Source: Actinidia chinensis
Lineage: Eukaryota; Streptophyta; Magnoliopsida; Ericales; Actinidiaceae
Assembly: GCA_009663005.1 (NCBI GenBank)
Contig: CM018895.1
Location: 563,786-581,285, forward strand
DNA: 17,500 nucleotides
Direction of reading: 5' to 3'
The stretch's first letter is position 1; every line of letters starts with the position of its first letter. The notes below the pieces were generated by a model, which was not told the DNA's origin, did not search any database, and was given only the letters and a program-made list of their open reading frames with translations. The position numbers were made by a program, and so were the translations under genes. Below are positions 10,035 to 17,500 of this stretch, in pieces.

Positions 10035-10153
10035 CTGCATGCAAGTTTCGTCCCAATCGTGACCAAATCGGATGATGACGAGGCGTTCTTCTTCGGCGAG
10101 GATGGCCTGATCCACCTCCCATCCCGCGTGCAGATCGGCAGCAAATTACTACT
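10035..10153 (-). pseudogene. DIM1 pseudogene exon 1, nearly intact
   Basis: The minus strand encodes DQAILAEEERLVIIRFGHDW followed by DETCMQ, essentially the canonical N-terminal part of DIM1. Upstream, LLP and then LH-GW can be read only with a one-base gap, where the family has LLPHLHSGW. The codon expected to be the start, 10151-10153, is AGT. Any translation would have to begin downstream or upstream in another frame. The exon stops exactly at a GTAACC donor. Confidence 0.93.
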
Positions 10154-10260
10154 TCTTCCTCCTCTCCTCCCTCTCGAACACGTGCAAATAGGTTGAGATT
10201 GAACCTACTATAGATTTTTCTATTGTCAACCTTTTTCGTTGCTTGACTTTTCTTCTAACA
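10154..10260 (-). other. Probable relic 5' UTR/promoter-proximal region of DIM1
   Basis: On the minus strand the bases before the lost start form a GGAGGAGAGGAGGAAG purine-rich leader. A CACGTG palindrome (10179-10184) lies about 30 bases upstream of the former start. No clear TATA box was seen. The assignment is positional only. Confidence 0.35.
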
Positions 10261-10909
10261 AAGATGTCCAGAGTTCTGTTTTTGAAACCTCCTCTATTCT
10301 TGTCATTCTCTTCTTTTCGTCATATTACGTATCGTACAAGTTGTACAACATCAAAATCATAAAATACCGAACCCTCCAGAATCACACAAAAATAAATCAT
10401 CCTTGATAACAAAATTGATCTTAATCCATACACAATTAACTGAATCATAATTAGAAACAAGTTGATAACAACTCCAAATGTTAATCACAGATGATAGTGT
10501 TCATATATGTATACTGGAGCAAATATATAAAATTATTTGTTATGATTATTAGTGATTAATTAGTTAATTTATTTTAGGAAGTAAAGCTTTTTAAATAAAA
10601 TCTACTCAAAGAGGCTCCCTAAGATCATCTACAACATTCTAGTTATTGCCTTTTTGTTGGCCAAACTGACTAGCAAGAAGCTGAAAATGGGTTCCAACAG
10701 CCTAGCTATCGCCCTCACTATTATCGTTTGGTACTACAGTTACTAGCCAATCGTGGACAAACAGGCAGTTTTCGTGACCAAAGTAGCAATAATACAGACT
10801 CACAGAGTAACAGAGGCATAAACGAAGATGATTAATTCGCCATTTCAACCGGCAAAAACATCAAAACCTTCAAAGGCCCATAAGAACACGATTAAATAGA
10901 CTTATAGTC
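10261..10909. other. Gene-free spacer
   Basis: AT-rich sequence with no recognised gene. The patch 10610-10800 has more balanced composition and could be a worn transposon, but no terminal repeats or target duplication could be defined. Confidence 0.5.
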
Positions 10910-11486
10910 AGGTTATCAAAATCGCGATCCCGGACGTAGGTCGTAAGATCCCATATCCAATTGGATGAATCGCTCCGGAATCCTTAAATAATCGCCCTGG
11001 ATAGGATCGGAGGATCGTATAGGAAACGCTACTCGGATCATATAGGATCGTGTAGGCTTGTATGACCATTGGTCTTTTGTTTTGCTATATTTTTGATGTG
11101 CTGACTACTAATACATAACTTTCATACTTCATGTAAGTACATAGCAAACAAGTGAGAATCAAGGATTTTAACATTGATCTTCTCATACAACCTTATAATA
11201 CAAATTACAATCGTTGGTGTGAGAGCTTTATCATTTTGAGCTACATGCTCAAGATATATAGGATCACTTTGTTGAATGCTCATTGTGGTCATTTTGTTCT
11301 TTTTGATATTTTTTAAAACTCTTTTTTTACATCTTTAGGTTCAGTCTCTATTCATTTTGAGTAATTAACATCCATACAAAATTATAGCGTTTTGTATCTA
11401 TTTGGTAGGATTTACGATCCTCGATCCGATCATCGAAAGAACCCCCAAAACGACTAATAAGAATCCCGATTTTTGAACAAACCTTG
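10910..11486. mobile_element. Short terminal-inverted-repeat element (MITE), hAT- or Mutator-like
   Basis: The left end AGGTTATCAAAATCGCGATC aligns with the complement of the right end, AGGTTTGTTCAAAAATCGGG. The subterminal parts also pair loosely (TAGGTCGTAAGATCC against TAGTCGTTTTGGGGG, and GATCC-rich words at both ends). Outside, CTTATAGTC (10901-10909) resembles CTTATATAT (11487-11495), a decayed duplication of 8 or 9 bp. The internal sequence repeats ATAGGATCG/GATCGTATAGG words and encodes nothing. The size, about 577 bp, fits a non-autonomous element. The superfamily is uncertain because the duplication is imperfect. Confidence 0.65.
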
Positions 11487-11760
11487 CTTATATATCGCAC
11501 GAAAACGTGTGCGCCGCGCTCGAGAGAGAGAGGGAAAGGTGGACTTGCTTGTTTGACTTTGAAGCAGATAGAGCGAGCGATTTGGCGTGTCCCAGACCTG
11601 GCTGGTGACGGTGAGAAACAAAATAGAGATCTAGGGCTGAGGGGAAAGCTAGGGAAAAGAAATAGAAAAAGAAAACGAATATTTTTTTTTTGGGGGGTGG
11701 GGTGGGGTTGCCCCAGCCCATGAGCTGGCTAGGCTTAGCCCTGGGCCGGGCCTGAATATA
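11487..11760. other. GC-rich island with GA tract and G-rich tract
   Basis: This sharply GC-richer segment abuts the element ending at 11486. It starts with a TATA-like CTTATATAT (11487-11495), then a GAGAGAGAGAGGG tract at 11523-11535. It ends with a T9 and G-rich run (11683-11708) and a GGGCCGGGCC word near 11742-11751. Composition and order resemble a plant promoter plus 5' UTR, but no coding exon follows in either direction. The overlapping frames on both strands are low-complexity. It may be a relic or transposon-carried fragment. Confidence 0.35.
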
Positions 11761-13073
11761 GTAGTAGTTTATCTGACGAATAACTCTTTTGAATTAGACT
11801 TATTAATATCCATTACCCATGGACTCTTTCTTTTAATGTGAACTTCCATTCCAACCAAACTTCTGCATGGGAGAAGTAAGAGGATTTTTGTGATTCGGCC
11901 TTTAATTTCCTCAACTAGCTTGCAATAAAAGCAGATACTAACTAACTCAGGTACTTTCCCGTGATCTCTATGCTTTTTGCTTTTGCTGTCATTCTGAAAA
12001 AAATGTGATCTATATTATATTGTATTACACACTATTTTCTTAGCATGTTTTGTCTTATACAATTATTTCTTGGGATGCTATTTTTAATTTTATGCTATGA
12101 TTTTTTTGTAATGAATGATAAGCTATTCAATAACACAAGTAAGTTTGAAAAAATATTACAGTCTATTCCAGTTCAAATTCCCTAGATGCATAGCGTTCGT
12201 GAAATGAAAACGTGAACATGAGATTGATTTTATTTATGGTAAGAAACTCCATCAATCGAGCGCCTAAAGCTTATTTGACAACTATGCAGCCAACACCACA
12301 AGCCACTGTGAGCCAACACTCGGAACTCATGGACTCGATTTTGAAGCTCACAATGAGTGACCTCGCGAATCGATTACCAGTTTAATATTCTTACTTAGCT
12401 TTTTTTTCGATTTAATATTTCTTTATTAGGTGAATTTGTTGTTAAAAAACCTCTTTTCTTTTTTTACAAAAAAAGAATTATTACAATAGAGATACCCTAA
12501 GTTTTTGTTGTTTGTATGAAAGTTGTTTGCTACCTTAGTTGACTTGAGCACAAGGCGAGGGAGGCCCATTCAAATATTCTTAAATTCGTATTGTTACAAT
12601 TTGATATCATGGGTTAATTAGCTAACATGGCAAGGTGGTGTTACGATGGCAAACTTTTTTAAAAAGGAAAAAAATTATATTGTAGGGTATAATGTTTTGT
12701 GAGAATGGAAGAGAGCTTGTTGTGGTTTGAGGTTTGTTGGATGTGGTGGCCAGATGTGACACAAAAGCAATGAGTCAACCATGTGGAGCTGTTTTCGGAA
12801 ACCTCTCTCTGCCGTCAAATTGAATGCCCGAAGGATCAAAGTTATGTATAGAGAGAGACTAGAAAAGTTTGAAATAGCTAAGTTTCAATATTGTGAGGAA
12901 TAAAAGGGCCTGATTGTATAGTAGTTCTGTCAAGTGTCGAACTGCCAACTGTCACGTCACCGGAAAGACTGCAGCTCAGTGCGTGACTAGACGCACTAAC
13001 TACTGTGTCAATGAGTAGGTGGTTGACCCACCATGCCCATAAGTCCTAACTAACAGTTACCTTCTGTCCCTTG
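11761..13073. other. Gene-free AT-rich spacer
   Basis: No supported gene, RNA or complete repeat. A balanced-composition patch at 12250-12370 and another at 12770-13070 stand out from the AT-rich background but match nothing I recognise. They may be worn gene or transposon pieces. Confidence 0.5.
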
Positions 13074-13133
13074 ATGTACATTGGGATCGCCGCCGGCTTT
13101 TACACCTTGACCGAGCTCTGGCGCAGTCACTAA
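13074..13133 (+). other. Possible short exon relic in a local GC-rich patch
   Basis: ATG-initiated frame of 19 codons ending in TAA with a hydrophobic, gene-like composition (MYIGIAAGFYTLTELWRSH). The codons are GC-rich (ATCGCCGCCGGC), unlike the flanking DNA. The frame is open only a few codons upstream. I do not recognise the family; it could be a chance frame or the last exon of a small membrane protein. Confidence 0.15.
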
Positions 13134-15166
13134 AAAGAGCTTGTTATAAAGCGACAGCTGATCAGTAGTCATTGCCCTAGCTCATACAGAGTTTGCACTT
13201 GAGTATTTTGTCCCCATGAGCCCATACAATATTGAATAAATTAACAAGTTGTTAAAAGAATAAAAGTTAAAAAGTTGGCAATATCATCTAATCTTAGTGA
13301 GGATTTGGGTTATTGGAAGTTTGGAAATCTTTTTAATTGGGTGTCAATATAAAATGTACTCCAAAACAGCTGATTTTAAATTATTTTAAGTGATGCAATA
13401 TAGGAAAAAGAATTATTTCAGATATAACCAGTAATTTCTTAAACGCATATACAGGATAAATAAAGTAGATTTATTTGGGTCAACTTTCGGTGCTCTTTTT
13501 TTTTTCCTCGTTAATTACTTCCTTGAGTAATTGTGGTCCACATGACAGTGGAGAATAGGGCCCCACACTATAAAAATCTTCACATTCTTAATTTTAAACT
13601 TTGTAGTTAAAAGTACCTCATATGTGGTAAACTTTTGATGACCCAAACATAAATAAAATTATTATTCATGAAGTATAATCATTTAAGTTATGTCAATCCA
13701 TAAGATTGAATCTCTTAATAAAATACTATCCTTAAATATTTATTTCTTTTATGCTTCATAAGATTTTCGTGCATAGCACATGTTAATGCTAGTTTCTATT
13801 TGCAACCAATCAAAAAAAAAAATTGGGGGGGGCCGCTTTAAAATTACGGTTTTGTTCCCATAATTTATGTTACCTTTCGTGACTAAAATTTCTATTCAGG
13901 ACACGTGGTAAAAGCATTATGGAGCGATTATGGAGTAATTTAGAATCCAAGTCCAATTTTTGAAAACTTGGCATTATATCTATTTTCATAATGAAATGAA
14001 GGTAAAATTATTCATCAAAAGTTTAAAATGAAGACCTATAACATTTGACAAGGGTGGAATTGATTTTTGCCCTATACTTTTTGTTCTTATTGTGGCACCT
14101 TTGGAAAGGCCAGAAAAGAACTAAACCATAAGGTATGGGAACGGCAATTAATTGGCAATGAAAAAGTGTTAAAGGGCCTTTATTGTAACTTTGAATAATA
14201 AAGACAAAAAATAAAGTATAAAAATTGTCACCCTTTGACGATGAATAAATGATTTTTGGCCAATTTAAACTATTTATTATTGGGTTACTAATGGTGTATA
14301 AATAGTTTTGAATGAGAAGCTCAATTTATTTTAGGCCCATTTTGGCTTAGTTTTTTTGAAATTTTTTAGCTACTTTATTTTTTTGAGTTTTTTCGTCATG
14401 AATTTTTTTAATTGTTTGAAGAAAATTGTATATGTTTCTCGATTTCTCTTGACGAAAGGAGTTTGACAAGATAAAAATTTTCATCTAATTTAAATAAAAA
14501 TTCACTAAAGACAAATTAGCTAAATTTGTCATTAATGATAATTTAATATTGATCTCATTATAATAAATATTTGAATATATTGTTTTAAATAATAGTCATT
14601 TTTATTATAACAATGAATATATTTTAAAAGTTATATACATTTGCAGAATAAATTGTTCTTTCTCCTACAATTTTTTTCATATTTAAAGAATTAAAACTCA
14701 TCCTTTTAAATAGGTGAGAATTTAATAAGATGGGTTAGAGTAAATTGGTATTCCCAAATGAAAAAGATTGAGGATCGGTTAGCTATGCTCTAAGTTAGGT
14801 GCTAATTATTGCGAGAAGGGAACACTTTATTCCATGAGAGTATTCACTTACTTTTTAAACAAACATTTTACTCGTGTGTTATGCTAACAATTCTCTTGTA
14901 TAAATGTAGCACCACAAACGTAACATGATATCAATAAGTAAAAATTTTAATACTACGATACAATAATTTCACAAGTTCCAATTTCCTTTCAAGTTAAAGA
15001 AATAACAAACCATGAGAAACTTTACAAAAAACTCAAAGTAATTTTTACCCTTTTAACATATCATTTTTTTTATTTTGAAAATTAATTTAAAAAAGGGTTC
15101 TTGTTCACACTCTTCTTGAGGCCCCAATATTATGAATGACTCTTATTCATTTCAAAATAGGGGGTT
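13134..15166. other. Gene-free AT-rich spacer
   Basis: Dominated by A/T runs with no open frame of note. Isolated words such as ACACGTGG (near 13900) and TATAAATAG (near 14297) look like promoter elements but have no gene positioned to use them. Confidence 0.6.
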
Positions 15167-15174
15167 GATAATGC
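15167..15174 (+). repeat. Left target-site duplication of the hAT element
   Basis: GATAATGC, identical to 16989-16996 and directly next to the element terminus CAGTGG. Confidence 0.85.
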
Positions 15175-16673
15175 CAGTGGTGGACCCAGGAATTTTGTCC
15201 AGTGGAGGCGAGAAATACTCTTGAGCAATTACATCTGAGGTTGGACAAGGTAGTTCGGTCTAAGAGGTCTGCCATTGAAACCTCAGCGAATATGGTTTTA
15301 TAGGACGTTCAAAATGGACCTCAAAATGTGCATGGACCTTCTCCACCCATCTTAAGAAAAAAATCCCAAGGTAACTAGTGAATCGTTCTGGAGTTATCTA
15401 CAAAATGGCTTAGAAATGGGCTTTTTAGTATGAACTTTTATAGCAAGTTTTTAAAGCTACATCGTCTGTTTTTATTTCCAATCTTCTTCTTTTTTTTATG
15501 TATTGGTGTTTAATTGTTCAGTGTTTGATATTTTTGAATTTTTTTGCTTAATTTCTTTATTACTTGTAAGCTTGGTAAGAACATTTCTTTTGGATATTTG
15601 TTCATTGTGGGTAGGTCACACCCGTGGGAATTTGAAATAAGAGAGAAGAGGTGGAGGTTGTGGTGTAGCTATGTGCATATGCTTCTATGTGCACCATTCT
15701 GATATGATGTGGACTTTGGCAATGAATGAGATAACAATCTTAATTGTATTTACATTCTTACCTATGGGGAGTTTGATATGCCATGGTTTTAGAATATTTT
15801 TTGATCTATTATGGGATAAATCGGGAATAGATAAGGGACCATCGGGATCATGAGTGACACTAGATTTAAATCAATTCTAAACAATTCTACAATACAATTT
15901 GTAAGTTTTCTTTTTTTTCTTGTTTTCTTTCCTTTCCTTATTGTTTATTTTCTTTTTTGATAAAATAAAAACAATTTAAAGAATTGAAACAGAGCAATTA
16001 TTTAGCTCTTATTAATTCAATAATCCAGGTCCAGAGTCGTGTCATTTTTTGTAATAATCAATTATAAATTTCAAGTCCTTCATCACTGCACCAAAGCAAA
16101 TTTGTGCAAAACAACGCAGCAGCAACTGTTTCGGCATGTAACATATTAGTAAAGGTACCCAAAGTCTTGTGAAAAAATATTGTATAATTCTCCTTATTCC
16201 AGTTGCATAATGCTCCCTTATTGTAAACAGACATCGGGATGATTAAAAGAGAAAAAGCAAAACAGCAAAAAATGATTTACAACTTTTTAGGTCGCAAGCC
16301 TTTCTTTGAAGAACTATAGTGCTTGGGACTTCCCACAGAGCTAAGAAGCTGCACACAGAGCAAAAAGCACAATATGAATCCGATACTGGATCGGGATACG
16401 GACCCCGGATAATGCACTTTTGAACATAAAAAACTAGAGTAGTTTGTCATTCATACCTAAAAAACTAGGAGTAGTTGTATTCATCATTCAGTAATAACCC
16501 AAAAATAAAAATCAATACCCCAACAAATCAACTTAATCAACATACCCAATAAAAACATAAACACTATTGAGCACAAATCTAGATGAGAGGACGAAGAGAG
16601 AGGAGAAGCGGGAAATAAAGAATAATACCAGAGTTGGGCTCGGAGATGGCTTGAGTTAGGCTTTGCGATGATC

Positions 16674-16713
16674 GGAGAAGGTCACGGCTGGTAGGAGAAG
16701 GTCGTGGCTGGTC
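16674..16713 (+). repeat. 20-bp tandem duplication inside the hAT element
   Basis: GGAGAAGGTCACGGCTGGTA is followed directly by a second unit that differs at three positions (CAC to CGT, final A to C). Confidence 0.9.
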
Positions 16714-16730
16714 GGCGACTGCGAGGTGCG

Positions 16731-16756
16731 AAAAAAAAAAAAAAAAAAAAAAAAAA
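16731..16756. repeat. Poly-A tract
   Basis: Run of 26 A within the GC-rich part of the hAT element. It is likely unstable in length between individuals and assemblies. Confidence 0.95.
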
Positions 16757-16788
16757 TGCGAATAGCGACGCAGATAGTCGTTCCTCCC

Positions 16789-16807
16789 CTCTCTCTCTCT
16801 CTCTCTC
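16789..16807. repeat. CT dinucleotide microsatellite
   Basis: About nine CT units within a longer pyrimidine-rich stretch, just after the poly-A tract and before a GGCTAGGGTTTAA word. Confidence 0.95.
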
Positions 16808-16988
16808 CTCTACTGTGTGGCTAGGGTTTAATTTTTATTAGAGATTAATTACACTTTATCCCCTTAAATTATTTATATTTCTTATTTTATTTCCTTAAAC
16901 TAAAAATCCTTATAGGTGCTGATAATTTTTTTTTTAAAATCTAGTGGCAGCGGCAGCGGCCGCTCAGCCATACATAGGCCCGTCCCTG

Positions 16989-16996
16989 GATAATGC
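16989..16996 (+). repeat. Right target-site duplication of the hAT element
   Basis: GATAATGC, an exact match of 15167-15174, directly following the terminus CGTCCCTG. Confidence 0.85.
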
Positions 16997-17195
16997 CACA
17001 AAGGCAAATGATGGTGCCACATGGCATTATTAAACTTCCAATCAACATTATAATTTCAGCCATATATAACCCTAGTTAAGAAAAATTATTAATAAAAAAT
17101 TGAATTTAAAAATAAAAAGGAAAGAAAAGTGTGTCATTTAATATTCTTAAAGAGGAGTGCTACAATTTCAATAAATTTTATACAATAAGTGTACA

Positions 17196-17245
17196 ACATC
17201 GTGAAACGATGTCGTTTTTGCCAAATTAATGTAAAACGACGTCAT
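17196..17245. promoter_or_regulatory. Paired ACGT-type palindromic motifs with a small hairpin
   Basis: ACATCGT and ACGATGT (17196-17202 and 17206-17212) form a perfect 7-bp stem with a 3-base loop. AAACGATGTCGTTT (17204-17217) is a near-palindrome, and AAAACGACGTCAT (17233-17245) contains the TGACGTC core bound by plant bZIP factors. Regulatory function is inferred from motif type only. Confidence 0.3.
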
Positions 17246-17300
17246 TCTATTTAGCTGAGAAACGGAGTCAGAGGGTTAGAGTCCTGGGAGTGGGTGGCAT

Positions 17301-17308
17301 CCACGTGT
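17301..17308. promoter_or_regulatory. G-box-like CACGTG motif
   Basis: CCACGTGT matches the ABRE/G-box core recognised by plant bZIP and bHLH factors. It lies about 60 bases from the TGACGTC motif. A single 6-bp core occurs often by chance, so this is weak by itself. Confidence 0.25.
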
Positions 17309-17500
17309 ACGATTCTGTCAAAAATAGATGGAAGGTAGTAATATGTTCTAATTGCAAACAATTTAATAGATGAAGGGCCAAAGGCGTGAAACAAATTTTA
17401 GTTTTAAGGGCTAAAGTGGGAAACTGGGTCCCACTACTTGAAGTAGGCAAGTGGAAGTTAAACCCATATTTTTTTTATACTGTTATTTATTCAAAAAATT

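Larger units (their letters stand above)
5534..10153 (-). pseudogene. Unprocessed DIM1/YLS8 (U5 snRNP 15-kDa, TXNL4A/Dib1) pseudogene
   Basis: In a living cell this family supplies a thioredoxin-fold protein of about 142 residues. It sits in the U5 snRNP and U4/U6.U5 tri-snRNP and is needed for pre-mRNA splicing. Here two exons on the minus strand cover almost the whole protein. Exon 1 (10035-10153) encodes the first 40 residues to CMQ, and exon 2 (5534-5841) the remainder to the KYRY-stop C-terminus. The intron (5842-10034) has GT and AG ends after CMQ, so this is a duplicated gene and not a retrocopy. Inactivation is clear. The start codon is changed to AGT, one base is lost near codon 7, exon 2 has TAA and TGA in its middle, and several one- and two-base indels scramble its frame. 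The intron contains the right arm of the large inverted repeat. The locus is likely a fractionated paralogue of an active gene elsewhere. Confidence 0.92.
15175..16988. mobile_element. Non-autonomous hAT element, Tip100-like
   Basis: The left terminus CAGTGGTGGACCCAGG and the complement of the right terminus, CAGGGACGGGCCTATG, both fit the CAGKGGYGGRCCYAGG style of plant Tip100-like hAT elements. The element of about 1.8 kb is flanked by the exact 8-bp duplication GATAATGC, as expected for hAT insertion. Tip100 relatives move by a transposase with a zinc-finger and RNase-H-like core. No such frame is present here, and the longest frames (about 60 codons) have no recognisable motif. So this is an internally deleted or heavily decayed copy that would need a transposase in trans. 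The right third (16590-16830) has a GC-rich, gene-like composition ahead of AT-rich terminal DNA. Confidence 0.82.
16997..17500. other. Gene-free end of window with ACGT-core motifs
   Basis: No exon was recognised. The frames are short and unlike any protein known to me. The stretch 17196-17310 contains several ACGT-type motifs, described separately. If a gene lies beyond the right edge, this could be part of its upstream region. Confidence 0.45.

Noticed and set aside
9678..10115. Minus-strand open frame of 145 codons starting in DIM1 exon 1
   Set aside because: Only the first residues, up to CMQ at 10035, match DIM1. The rest reads through a clear GT donor into intron sequence with no family similarity.
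11484..11723. Overlapping frames of 77-79 codons on both strands
   Set aside because: Both are low-complexity products of GA and G-rich tracts, with no domain.
1..17500. LTR retrotransposon or CRISPR array
   Set aside because: No long direct terminal repeats, primer-binding site, integrase or reverse-transcriptase motifs, nor regularly spaced repeats, were seen.

Overview
This window looks like nuclear DNA of a flowering plant. It is AT-rich and full of A/T homopolymers and TAA/ATT microsatellites. It carries MITE-like and hAT-like DNA transposons, and the only recognisable genes are plant housekeeping genes, one of which keeps a spliceosomal intron. A eudicot is likely but the sequence does not prove it. 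I find no intact protein-coding gene, tRNA, rRNA, CRISPR array or LTR retrotransposon. Nearly all long open frames are chance frames or antisense shadows.

The core, about 2.1 to 10.2 kb, holds the interesting material. On the minus strand lies a broken copy of the gene for the U5 snRNP protein DIM1 (YLS8/Dib1/TXNL4A family). Exon 1 is at 10035-10153, the intron is about 4.2 kb with recognisable GT and AG ends, and exon 2 is at 5534-5841, ending in a relic of the family C-terminus. Past its 3' end, on the same strand at 3996-4122, is a truncated 5' piece of a succinyl-CoA ligase alpha-subunit gene. From memory of the Arabidopsis gene list, these two families are neighbours there (At5g08290 and At5g08300). 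The simplest reading is a decayed duplicate of a conserved two-gene block, left after genome or segmental duplication.

Superimposed on this block is a large imperfect inverted repeat. The left arm is about 2140-3972 and the right arm about 7124-9300, with a spacer of about 3.15 kb. The right arm lies inside the DIM1 intron. The left arm begins about 25 bases from the point where succinyl-CoA ligase homology stops. I do not recognise what the arms encode, if anything.

The flanks are transposon territory. At 1272-1755 is a foldback MITE with TTA target duplications, itself flanked by a direct duplication of about 90 bp. At 10910-11486 is a second short terminal-inverted-repeat element. At 15175-16988 is a non-autonomous hAT (Tip100-like) element bounded by an exact 8-bp target duplication. 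The last 300 bases hold a cluster of ACGT-core motifs that could belong to a promoter outside the window.

The genes here probably do not work together as a functional unit. Their shared story is loss: two neighbouring housekeeping genes decayed while repeats and transposons accumulated between and around their exons.
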